Assembly (NCBI GenBank): GCA_009778055.1
Contig: WRKN01000079.1
Coordinates: forward strand, 1 to 10,590
Direction: 5' to 3'
Origin: Synergistaceae bacterium
Lineage (GTDB): Bacteria; Synergistota; Synergistia; Synergistales; Aminobacteriaceae
Length of the DNA stretch: 10,590 nucleotides
In this document: positions 1 to 6,341 of the stretch, in pieces
Layout of the letters: each line of letters starts with the position of its first letter
Position numbering within the stretch: position 1 is the stretch's first letter
Made by a program: the position numbers and the translations under genes
Notes under the pieces: generated by a model
The model's input: the letters and a program-made list of their open reading frames with translations, nothing else
What the model was told of the DNA's origin: nothing
The model's database searches: none

Positions 1-185
1 ACGATGAAAACGCCGCCCGCGAGGAAGTCTCCCCACGTAATGTACCCCCCCCCAAGGTCGGGCAGGTATGGAACGCGGATATTTATTTTCAGGGACAAAA
101 GCAAAAGCACCAACGGCGCCAGAAAAACACGTACCAGACTGAGCGTGTTGGGCAGATTCAACACCTTGCTTAATTTGGGATTCAA
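1..185 (-). CDS. pgsA: CDP-diacylglycerol-glycerol-3-phosphate 3-phosphatidyltransferase, N-terminal part (partial)
   Basis: Only the first 61 codons lie in the window; the gene runs off the left edge. The product begins with a short polar stretch, then NLPNTLSLVRVFLAPLVLLL, the typical first membrane helix of PgsA (family pattern NLPN-LT-LR---P). The committed step of phosphatidylglycerol synthesis in the inner membrane is the known role of the family. The start is TTG at 183-185, chosen because GGGAGG (195-200) sits 9 nt upstream; a GTG at codon 8 is possible but has no good ribosome site. The catalytic CDP-alcohol phosphotransferase motif would lie beyond the edge and cannot be checked. 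Codons 45-47 are a run of nine G (45-53). The identification rests on one helix and its flanks, so it is probable rather than certain. Confidence 0.72.
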   Translation of the reverse strand, partial: MNPKLSKVLNLPNTLSLVRVFLAPLVLLLLSLKINIRVPYLPDLGGGYITWGDFLAGGVFI

Positions 186-218
186 AAAACCAAACCTCCC
201 TGCGTCAAAACATACCTA

Positions 219-227
219 ACTATAGCA
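219..227 (-). promoter_or_regulatory. Possible extended -10 promoter element for pgsA
   Basis: Read on the minus strand, TGC-TATAGT (TATAGT at 219-224, TG at 226-227) resembles an extended -10 box. It lies in the 52-bp gap between the tdh stop and the pgsA start, 34 nt from the TTG. No good -35 is seen 16-18 nt further upstream, which falls in the end of tdh. Weak call; pgsA may equally be read from an upstream promoter. Confidence 0.27.
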
Positions 228-237
228 TATAAGTGCG

Positions 238-1194
238 CTATCTCTGCATATCCGCTGCATACATAACTCTGTCCAGCATGTCGCGCGTCATGGCGTCGAG
301 GTCGTATTTGGGGGCGAAGCCCCACTCCTCCCGGGCCGCCGAGCAGTCCAGCGAGTCCGGCCAGGAGTCGGCTATAGCCTGGCGCACGGGATCGACGTCA
401 TAGGAAAGCTCGAAGTTCGGAATGACCTTTTTGATTGATTCCGCTATGCCCTCCGGGTCGAAACTCATGGCGGATATGTTGAACGCGCTGCGGTGAATCA
501 GCTTCGACGGGTCGGCCTCCATCAACCGCACAACGGCGTCGAGCGCGTCGGGCATGTACATCATGTCCATGAAGCTGCCTCTCGCTATGTAGCTAGTGTA
601 TTTTCCCCTGGAAGCGGCATCGTAGTAAATATGAACGGCGTAGTCCGTCGTGCCGCCGCCCGGCAGCGCCTCATAGGAGATCAGGCCGGGGAAGCGCAGG
701 CCGCGCGTGTCCATGCCGTATTTCAGGTGATAGTAGTCGCAGAGCAGCTCTCCCGCCACCTTTGTGACGCCGTACATGGTAGAGGGACGCTGAATTGTGT
801 CCTGCGGGGTGTTCTTCGGGGGGGTATTCGGGCCGAACGCGGCGATTGAGCTGGGGAAAAAGAGAGCGCAGCCACGCGGACGGGCCGCCTCCAGCGTTAT
901 ATAAAGACCGTTCATGTTTGTGTCCCACGCAGTTTGCGGATCGCTCTCCCCGCGCGCGGAAAGCACCCCTGCCAAGTTTATGACCGAGTCTGTCTTTTCC
1001 CTGTCCAGAAGCGCGCCAACCGCGTTTCCGTCCCTGACGTCGAGAATCTCGAACGGGCCGCCTTCGCTCACCGGGCCGGGAACCTTCTTTCTGGCCGTCG
1101 CAACCACGTTGCCGGAGCCGTAAATTTTTCTCAGGTACGGGACAAGTTCGACCCCAATCTGGCCGTTTGACCCCGTAACCAGTATCTTCTTCAT
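238..1194 (-). CDS. tdh: L-threonine 3-dehydrogenase, SDR (NAD-dependent epimerase-like) type
   Basis: 318 residues. The N-terminal Rossmann fold carries the GxxGxxG loop GSNGQIG (8-14). PSS at 114-116 followed by YGVTK (Y141, K145) gives the SDR catalytic Ser-Tyr-Lys set. The segment around 168-192 (PGLISY, GTTDYAVHIYYDA) and the C-terminal SWPDSLDCSAAREEWGF (277-293) match the SDR-type threonine dehydrogenase subfamily rather than sugar epimerases. It would oxidise L-threonine with NAD+ to 2-amino-3-ketobutyrate in the cytoplasm. The neighbour supports this: it starts directly after the kbl stop (TAG followed at once by ATG), and Kbl uses that unstable product. A GGGGG near the kbl end is its likely ribosome site, so translation is probably coupled. 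The alternative, a generic epimerase, is unlikely given the kbl linkage. Confidence 0.92.
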   Translation of the reverse strand: MKKILVTGSNGQIGVELVPYLRKIYGSGNVVATARKKVPGPVSEGGPFEILDVRDGNAVGALLDREKTDSVINLAGVLSARGESDPQTAWDTNMNGLYITLEAARPRGCALFFPSSIAAFGPNTPPKNTPQDTIQRPSTMYGVTKVAGELLCDYYHLKYGMDTRGLRFPGLISYEALPGGGTTDYAVHIYYDAASRGKYTSYIARGSFMDMMYMPDALDAVVRLMEADPSKLIHRSAFNISAMSFDPEGIAESIKKVIPNFELSYDVDPVRQAIADSWPDSLDCSAAREEWGFAPKYDLDAMTRDMLDRVMYAADMQR

Positions 1195-2364
1195 CTATAT
1201 TACCCCCATTTCCCCGCCGACTTTCACAAACGCCTCAACGCCTCTTTCCAGGTCTTCCCTGGAATGGGCGGCGCTGACCATTGCCCGGACTCGGGCCGTT
1301 CCCCTGGGCACAGTCGGAAATACTATAGCGGTGGCAAAAACCCCGTTTTCAAAAAGCCGCGCGCTGAAGTCCTTGGCGGTCTGGGCCTCCCCTATTATGA
1401 CGGGAGTGATGGGCGTCTCGCTGTTGCCTACATCGAAGCCCTCAGCCTTAAGTTCGGCCTTGAGAAAATCTCCGTTGCTCCAGAGCTTCTTTACCGGCTC
1501 GCCGCTCTCCTCCATGATGTCTATGGCCGCCAGGTTGGCCGCTACGTCGGGAACGGTCAGCGCGCTGCTGAAGAGGTTGGTGCGGGCCTTTTGGCGCAGG
1601 AAATCGACGAGTACCGAGCTGCCCGCCACAATCCCTCCCATGACCCCGAACGCCTTCGACATCGTCCCTATCTCGACGTCAACCTTTCCGTGCAGGCCGA
1701 AGTGGTCAACTATTCCGCGCCCTCCCCTGCCCAGGACTCCCTCCCCGTGGGCGTCGTCGACGGCCACTATTACACCGAACTCCTCCGCCATCCCGACGAT
1801 CTCCGGCAGGCGGGCTATGTCGCCGTCCATGGAGAACACCCCGTCCGTGATGAGTAATTTTTTCCCGTTATGGTCTTTGTGTTCGGAGAGCTTCGCGCGC
1901 AGGTCGTCCATGTCGGAGTGCTCGTAGCGGATGGTTTTGGCCTTTGAGAGGCGGCAGGCGTCGATTATGGAGGCGTGGTTCATGGAATCGCTGAAAATCA
2001 GATCCCCCTCGCCGGTGAGGGCCGGAATGACCGCCAGATTGGCGCAAAAGCCGGATTGAAAGGTGATGGCGGCCTCGGCCCCTTTGAACTTCGCGAGCCT
2101 GTTCTCAAGCTCCACGTGAATGTCCATTGTTCCGGCTATGGTGCGTACCGCGCCGGGGCCCACCCCATACTTGTCGATCATGTCCTTGGCCCTTTTGCAT
2201 ACGCGCGGGTCGTTCGCGAAGCCGAGGTAATTGTTGGAACACAGGTTCAGGTAATCCTTACCGCCGATTTTAACGACGGCCCCCTGAGGCCCTTCCAGGG
2301 TACGGATATTGCCGTAAAGCCCCTCACGTTTCATTCTGTCCAGCTCATCGCTCATAAACGCCAT
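1195..2364 (-). CDS. kbl: Glycine C-acetyltransferase (2-amino-3-ketobutyrate CoA ligase)
   Basis: 389 residues from the chosen start. A PLP fold-type I alpha-oxoamine synthase: LCSNNYLGFA near the N terminus, VGPGAVRTIAGT in the substrate region, DDAHGEGVLG for the cofactor aspartate and histidine, and TMSKAFG with the Schiff-base lysine near residue 237. It cleaves 2-amino-3-ketobutyrate with CoA to glycine and acetyl-CoA. Related enzymes (8-amino-7-oxononanoate synthase, 5-aminolevulinate synthase) share the fold, but the abutting SDR threonine dehydrogenase points to Kbl. The start is uncertain: ATG at 2364 gives a family-like N-terminal length; GTG at 2376 has a GGGGGG ribosome-site-like run 7 nt upstream; ATG at 2355 is the shortest option; the frame stays open to a TTG at 2391. 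Confidence 0.93.
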   Translation of the reverse strand: MAFMSDELDRMKREGLYGNIRTLEGPQGAVVKIGGKDYLNLCSNNYLGFANDPRVCKRAKDMIDKYGVGPGAVRTIAGTMDIHVELENRLAKFKGAEAAITFQSGFCANLAVIPALTGEGDLIFSDSMNHASIIDACRLSKAKTIRYEHSDMDDLRAKLSEHKDHNGKKLLITDGVFSMDGDIARLPEIVGMAEEFGVIVAVDDAHGEGVLGRGGRGIVDHFGLHGKVDVEIGTMSKAFGVMGGIVAGSSVLVDFLRQKARTNLFSSALTVPDVAANLAAIDIMEESGEPVKKLWSNGDFLKAELKAEGFDVGNSETPITPVIIGEAQTAKDFSARLFENGVFATAIVFPTVPRGTARVRAMVSAAHSREDLERGVEAFVKVGGEMGVI

Positions 2365-2407
2365 AGAAACAGCCACAAGCCATCCCCCCAAAAATTAAGT
2401 TTTTAAG

Positions 2408-2420
2408 GCAGCGGCGCTGC
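2408..2420. repeat. 13-bp perfect palindrome upstream of kbl
   Basis: GCAGCG-G-CGCTGC is a perfect inverted repeat with one central base, in the 108-bp gap between the LigB-like gene and kbl. It is not followed closely by a T-run, so a terminator is unlikely. It could be an operator for kbl-tdh, or chance in GC-rich DNA. The same gap holds a TTGACC (minus strand, 2450-2455) resembling a -35, without a convincing -10 at 16-18 nt. No riboswitch is recognised. Confidence 0.35.
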
Positions 2421-2472
2421 GAATAAAGTTTGGCACAGAGCGATTAAAAGGTCAAATGCGGGGCTGCATGAT

Positions 2473-3270
2473 TTATAAAGCCAAAGCGTTACAATACCCG
2501 ACGCCGAACGGCCCCTCGTATGAAATTACCTCGATAACCCTATCCAGCGCGCGGCACAAGCCCAGCATGGCCATGACGGAACACAGGCCGCACTCGCCGG
2601 CTTCCTCTCGTTCTTTGGGAGCGAGGGCCAGCAGCCCTTCCGGGTTGGCGGAGGACAACGCGGCGACCACCGCCGCGTCGAATTTTTTGCCTGCCGGGCT
2701 GTAGCCCGCGGGGGCGTCCGGCGTGAGCCTGTGGGAGAGGTCGCCGCTGGCCAGCAATCCCCAGCTTGTTCCGTCGTCGAACGACGCCAGCGCCTCCCCA
2801 AATTTAAGGGATTTTTCCGGCCCCAGCCCTATGGGGGAGGCGAGCACGATGTCGGGAAGCCCCATCCCAAGTTTGCGCCAGGCTTTTCTCATGAAGTACA
2901 AAGGGACGAGGGCGCCGTGGTCAAGGTAGGGGTCGGGATTTTCCTCACGTACCGCTATGCCGGCGGAGGTCAGGTATTTTGCGAGCGAGGGCAGTTTTGC
3001 CGAAGCGCCGAGCTCAAACGAAACGGACGGCGCGCCGAACGGGGCAAACGAGCCCTTGAAGCGCGGAGCGCCGTTTAGCGACAAAAACGCGGGCGCGTAT
3101 TGCTGATGCGGCGACAGGATTAAAAGGTACTCCGGCCTCCTGTCCGATATCAGCCCCGCCAGGCGCTCGATGCCGCTTACGGTAACCGCCGCTTCACGTT
3201 CTCGTTCACGCCCCACCTCCGGCACTATCACCGGCGGATGAGGCGTAAAAGCCGACCATAGCCAGGGCAT
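2473..3270 (-). CDS. Stand-alone class III extradiol dioxygenase-like (LigB/Memo-like) domain protein of the AmmeMemoRadiSam type
   Basis: 265 residues. The motifs of the LigB-like superfamily appear in order: TPHPPVIVPEVG (H11), SPH (H55), LDHGALVPLYF (H118), ASGDLSH (H180) and ECG (E226). H11, H55 and E226 are in the places of the family metal ligands. The C-terminal end, YEGPFGVGY, matches the end of this domain in proteins where it precedes an AMMECR1 domain, but here the gene stops and no AMMECR1 domain follows. In vivo substrate is unknown; calling it a dioxygenase would go beyond the sequence. Some members belong to a three-part set (AMMECR1, Memo, radical SAM) of unknown biochemistry, but neither partner is in this window. 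It starts 5 bp after the greA stop, so it is co-transcribed with it. Confidence 0.82.
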   Translation of the reverse strand: MPWLWSAFTPHPPVIVPEVGREREREAAVTVSGIERLAGLISDRRPEYLLILSPHQQYAPAFLSLNGAPRFKGSFAPFGAPSVSFELGASAKLPSLAKYLTSAGIAVREENPDPYLDHGALVPLYFMRKAWRKLGMGLPDIVLASPIGLGPEKSLKFGEALASFDDGTSWGLLASGDLSHRLTPDAPAGYSPAGKKFDAAVVAALSSANPEGLLALAPKEREEAGECGLCSVMAMLGLCRALDRVIEVISYEGPFGVGYCNALAL

Positions 3271-3275
3271 GGCGG

Positions 3276-3773
3276 CTACGCCTTTTCGCCCAGGGCTATT
3301 TTGGTAATTTTCAGGTGACGTATGCCCTTCTTCGTGTTCACGAAGACCTCATCGCCGACGGCTTTTCCAAGAATGGCCTGCCCCACGGGGCTTTTCTGGG
3401 ATATGCTGTGCGTTCTGGGGTCAACTTCCTCCGAACCGACCATTTTATACGTAAACTGCTTCGAAGGAGGCGTCATTTCCTTAAGGGTGACGGTAAGCCC
3501 TATAGAGACCTGTTTTGTGTCCAGTTTTTCCTCGTCCAGAACCTTGGCTTTGCTCAACTGCATTTCCAGTTGGGCAATCCGGGCTTCCAGTTTGGACTGC
3601 TCTTCTTTAGCCGAGGCGTATTCCGCGTTTTCGCTGAGGTCGCCGAAAGAACGCGCTTCTTCCAGTTGCCGCGCTATCTCGGCCCTGCGCTCCGTCCTCA
3701 GTTCGATCAGCTCGGCGGTCAGCCGCTCGTAGCCGCTCCTTGTCATGGTCGCGTTGTCTACCGCTCTTGTCAT
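3276..3773 (-). CDS. greA: Transcription elongation factor GreA
   Basis: 165 residues, the normal family length with a short N-terminal extension. Residues 10-85 form the antiparallel coiled-coil finger; GDLSENAEY at 44-52 is the finger-tip signature, with acidic D45 and E48 in the positions that coordinate the second Mg2+ in RNA polymerase. Residues 85-160 form the FKBP-like domain, including SPVGQAILGKAVGDEV. It rescues backtracked RNA polymerase by stimulating cleavage of the 3' end of the transcript. The ATG at 3773 is well supported by GGAGG (3781-3785) 7 nt upstream. It follows the YkgJ-like gene after 30 bp and precedes the LigB-like gene by 5 bp. Confidence 0.97.
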   Translation of the reverse strand: MTRAVDNATMTRSGYERLTAELIELRTERRAEIARQLEEARSFGDLSENAEYASAKEEQSKLEARIAQLEMQLSKAKVLDEEKLDTKQVSIGLTVTLKEMTPPSKQFTYKMVGSEEVDPRTHSISQKSPVGQAILGKAVGDEVFVNTKKGIRHLKITKIALGEKA

Positions 3774-3803
3774 ATCAAAGCCTCCACTTCATTCAGCGTT
3801 CCC

Positions 3804-4229
3804 TTATAGATCTCCAAACGGATCTCTTGCCAAAGCGTTCCCGATTTCCTCCGCCGCGCGAAACCGCCCGGTATTCATGCCCAGACAGCGCCGCGCCTGC
3901 CCGTCCCATTTCTCCCTCGACTCCATCACCGATTCCCAAAATGGGAAAAGCGCGCACTGAAGCGGACGAATATTGTAAATCTCGCATTCAGCGCTCTCCG
4001 CGTCGTAAAAAACGCAGTCCCCGTTCCGCCTTTCCACGAAACTGGGCCTTCCCCACTCGAGGGTTACGTAATCGCGCCTGAACTCCGCCTCGCTTACCTT
4101 TAAGTAATTCCTGACCCTCTCGCCTTCTTCGAGGGTAAAAAAAATAGCGCCGGGTTCTCCCCGGCAGCATCGGCCACAACCTTTACAGGAAAAAAAGACA
4201 CCTTCGCTCCACCAGTCAGGCTCGCTCAT
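3804..4229 (-). CDS. YkgJ-family cysteine-cluster protein
   Basis: 141 residues. The family motif CxxCxxCC is CKGCGRCC at 15-22, followed by C72, C82, C92 (in RPLQCALFPFW) and C115, eight cysteines in all. Members are predicted to bind a metal, probably zinc or an Fe-S cluster; the molecular function is not known. No signal peptide or membrane helix is seen, so it is cytoplasmic. Its ATG overlaps the flgJ stop by 4 bp (ATGA at 4226-4229), so it is translationally coupled to the flagellar genes. Codons 12-14 and 28-31 contain runs of seven and eight T on the coding strand; the second follows a GC-rich hairpin and looks like a terminator. A flagellar role is not shown. Confidence 0.88.
   Translation of the reverse strand: MSEPDWWSEGVFFSCKGCGRCCRGEPGAIFFTLEEGERVRNYLKVSEAEFRRDYVTLEWGRPSFVERRNGDCVFYDAESAECEIYNIRPLQCALFPFWESVMESREKWDGQARRCLGMNTGRFRAAEEIGNALARDPFGDL
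4137..4168 (-). terminator. Intrinsic-terminator-like hairpin and U8 tract inside ykgJ-like gene
   Basis: On the coding strand, GCCGGG-GAGAA-CCCGGC (4165-4149) forms a 6-bp all-GC stem with a 5-nt loop. It extends by two further G-C pairs (4147-4148 with 4167-4168) around a single bulged base, giving eight pairs. UA and then eight U (4137-4144) follow. The shape is that of a rho-independent terminator, but it lies in codons 21-31 and encodes the conserved stretch after the CxxCxxCC motif, so it may be a by-product of the protein sequence. Confidence 0.4.
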
Positions 4230-4573
4230 AACTCATCCGCCGCGTCCTCTCCCGTCCCCTGTTTCATACCGGCCGCCACGTTTGTGATCATCTGGTCGTA
4301 AAGCGTTTTCCACAGCCCGGTTCCACCGCTCTTGGCCAGCTCCTCGGAGGCCATCTCGACGGACAGATCCTCCATTTGCTTCCACGGTCGTCCTTTTTCG
4401 CCGCCGCTGAACTCCCGCGCGTTGGTTTTCATTTGCTTCCACAACTGCGCCAAAAAGATGGACTCGAACTGCTGGCAAGCCTCTTTAAGCCTTTGCGCGT
4501 CGCGCGTGCCATGTATCTCGGGTGGAACTTCGGATTTATGAGCCCTGACGTTATAAGACTGAATCGTATTCAT
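4226..4573 (-). CDS. flgJ: Flagellar rod-binding protein (FlgJ N-terminal domain only)
   Basis: 115 residues covering the rod-binding domain: KEACQQFESIFLAQLWKQM (30-48) is the conserved start, followed by SVEMASEELAKSGGTGLWKTLYDQM. The peptidoglycan-hydrolase domain that follows in enterobacterial FlgJ is absent, as is common outside gammaproteobacteria, so a separate lytic enzyme would be needed for the rod to cross the wall. It acts in the periplasm as rod cap or scaffold. There is no Sec signal peptide, as expected for export by the flagellar apparatus. The ATG is 11 bp after the flgI stop with a GGGGGAG ribosome site overlapping that gap; the stop overlaps the next gene by 4 bp. Confidence 0.92.
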   Translation of the reverse strand: MNTIQSYNVRAHKSEVPPEIHGTRDAQRLKEACQQFESIFLAQLWKQMKTNAREFSGGEKGRPWKQMEDLSVEMASEELAKSGGTGLWKTLYDQMITNVAAGMKQGTGEDAADEL

Positions 4574-4584
4574 GATACTCCCCC

Positions 4585-5724
4585 CTACATGCTGACAAGC
4601 TGCCCGTGCAGCGCCCCGGCCTTGTCTATGGCCTGCAGTATGGAGATAACGTCGCGGGGGGTCGCGCCTATGGCGTTGATGACGCGCACCAGTTCGCGCA
4701 CCGTCGTGGTGGACGGCATGGCGATCAAGCTCGCCCCGTCTTCTTCGATTGTGATGTCGGTACGGTTCTCCACCGCCGTCCGCCCTTGACTGAACGGGCC
4801 GGGCTGCACCACCGCCGGATCCTCCGCGACGGTCACCGTCAGGTTGCCGTGGGCGACGGCTACGGAGCTTATCCTCACGTCTCCGCCCATAACGACCGTT
4901 CCGTTTCTTTCGTCGACCACAACGCGCGCCGACGCGTCCGGCTGAATCTCAAGCGTCTCCATCCTAGCCAGAAATGCCGTGGGGGAAGCCGCGTACTGCT
5001 GAGGCAGGTTTACAGATACGCGCCCCGCGTCCGTCGGGCGAGCCACAGAGCCGAATACCGAATTTATGGCGTCCGATATCCTTTGCGCCGTGGTGAAGTC
5101 GGGGTTGCGCAAAAGAAGCGCCATCTGCCCGCCGCCCATGTAATTCATCGGGACGTCGCGCTCGACTATCGCGCCGGAAGCTACGCGCCCGGCCGTAGGT
5201 ATGTTTCTGGTGGCGTTAGCCCCCGCGCCGGACGCCGTGAAGCCGCCCACCAGAACGGGCCCCTGGGCTACCGCGTAAACCTGTCCGTCCGCCGCCCTGA
5301 GCGGGGCTTGAAGCAGGGTTCCGCCCTGCAAACTTTTAGCGTCGCCGACAGCGCTTACGTTAAGGTCTATGGTCTGTCCCGGCCTGACAAAAGGAGGAAG
5401 CTCCGCGGTCAAAGATACCACGGCTACGTTTCTGCTGCGTACGGCCCTGTCGTCAACTGTAATGCCATACTGCCGCAGCATGTTCCTCATCATCTGCGTG
5501 GCCATCGGGGACTTGTCGCCGGTTCCGTTGAGCCCCATGACCAGCCCCATGCCGGTAAGCTGGTTGGAACGCGCCCCCTCGACGTCCGCCAAGTCCTTGA
5601 TGCGCACCTGAGGATGCACCCTGTCAAAATCCATATTCCGGAGGTTGACCGCGGCGTTTGCCGCGCCGGAAGGCAGGAGGCCCATAAAAAACGCGACGAC
5701 CGCGAACAGCTTATATATTTTCAT
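4585..5724 (-). CDS. flgI: Flagellar P-ring protein FlgI
   Basis: 379 residues, close to the roughly 365 of E. coli FlgI. A Sec signal peptide (about 1-24, KIYK then a hydrophobic core, ANA before the cut) precedes the conserved RIKDLADVEGARSNQLTGMGLVMGLNGTGDK. The C-terminal third has NGTVVMGGDVRISSVAVAHGNLTV and TVRELVRVINAIGATPRDVISILQAI, both family signatures. Subunits assemble the P ring around the rod at the peptidoglycan layer, with help from FlgA. The start has GGCGG (5732-5736) 7 nt upstream, and the gene follows flgH after 24 bp. No oddities seen. Confidence 0.97.
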   Translation of the reverse strand: MKIYKLFAVVAFFMGLLPSGAANAAVNLRNMDFDRVHPQVRIKDLADVEGARSNQLTGMGLVMGLNGTGDKSPMATQMMRNMLRQYGITVDDRAVRSRNVAVVSLTAELPPFVRPGQTIDLNVSAVGDAKSLQGGTLLQAPLRAADGQVYAVAQGPVLVGGFTASGAGANATRNIPTAGRVASGAIVERDVPMNYMGGGQMALLLRNPDFTTAQRISDAINSVFGSVARPTDAGRVSVNLPQQYAASPTAFLARMETLEIQPDASARVVVDERNGTVVMGGDVRISSVAVAHGNLTVTVAEDPAVVQPGPFSQGRTAVENRTDITIEEDGASLIAMPSTTTVRELVRVINAIGATPRDVISILQAIDKAGALHGQLVSM

Positions 5725-5748
5725 GCCCGTACCGCCTTTATATTAGAA

Positions 5749-6333
5749 TTAAAATATGGCCTGCAAAACCTGAGTGATTATACCCGGTTTCTGAGTGCGG
5801 CTCAAGGAGCCTCTGCCTTTTACGCCAATTTCCACGTTGGCTATCAGGCTGCTTCGAATCTGGTTGTTGGCGTTGACGTCCTGAGGGCGGATGACCCCGA
5901 CCAGTTGAACCTGCAGCGTCTCGTCGCTGGTCTGCACGTCGCGGGTTCCCTCGATGACCATGTTGCCGTTGGGCAGCACGTCGGTAACAATGCAGGGGAT
6001 GGTCGTTCTCGCATGGTGCCTGCGCTCGATGGAAGCCTCTCCTTTGGCGTCGTTGGCGGTGTCCAGCCCAATTTGTCTGATGAAGCTCAAAATTCCCAAA
6101 CCGTTGCTGACCGAGCTGTTGGAGCTCTTGCTGACGTCTGTGAGCGCCCTGTCTCTGGTATCCGTCTGCTCGTCCACCAAAACCATCACGATGTCGCCTA
6201 CGCGGCTTGGACGCTGATCCGCTATCCAGTTGGCGTTGTCATTCCACAAAGACCTGGCTTCGCTCGCCGGGCAGTATATAAACGCCATACCTCCAACACA
6301 CAAAAATGCCACTGACATCAAAACTTTTCTCAC
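5749..6333 (-). CDS. flgH: Flagellar L-ring protein FlgH
   Basis: 194 residues, shorter than the roughly 230 of E. coli FlgH. After a hydrophobic N terminus comes SLWNDNANW (28-36), then RVGDIVMVLVDEQTDTRDRA and the C-terminal core NGNMVIEGTRDVQTSDETLQVQLVGVIRPQDV, with a FlgH-type end at GIITQVLQAIF. It forms the outer-membrane bushing of the flagellar basal body. The start is GTG at 6331-6333, overlapping the flgA stop (GTGA), with a strong GGAGGTG (6342-6348) upstream. E. coli FlgH is a lipoprotein, but here the candidate cysteine (C21, preceded by FIY) does not fit the lipobox; a signal peptidase I cut after SEA (24-26) seems more likely. Confidence 0.95.
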   Translation of the reverse strand: MRKVLMSVAFLCVGGMAFIYCPASEARSLWNDNANWIADQRPSRVGDIVMVLVDEQTDTRDRALTDVSKSSNSSVSNGLGILSFIRQIGLDTANDAKGEASIERRHHARTTIPCIVTDVLPNGNMVIEGTRDVQTSDETLQVQLVGVIRPQDVNANNQIRSSLIANVEIGVKGRGSLSRTQKPGIITQVLQAIF

Positions 6334-6341
6334 GGCATTTT
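6303..6341 (-). promoter_or_regulatory. flgH translation start region with inverted repeat
   Basis: An 8-bp perfect inverted repeat (AAAATGCC and GGCATTTT) has arms at 6334-6341 and 6303-6310 with a 23-nt loop. The upstream arm lies between the ribosome site GGAGGTG and the GTG start of flgH. If folded in mRNA it would cover the spacer. AT-rich arms make it weak; function is speculative. Confidence 0.3.

Noticed and set aside
186..210. TTGACG on the minus strand just before pgsA as a -35 box
   Set aside because: The matching -10 would fall in the pgsA start codon region, downstream of its ribosome site.
4..219. Small plus-strand frame of 71 codons at the left edge
   Set aside because: It lies antisense to the pgsA start, has no motif, and its composition is as expected for a shadow frame.
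4190..4196. T7 run followed 21 nt later by a hairpin in the ykgJ-like gene, as a possible programmed frameshift or a terminator
   Set aside because: No good stem precedes the run, the frame-zero product is a complete, conserved family protein, and no meaningful alternative-frame product was seen.
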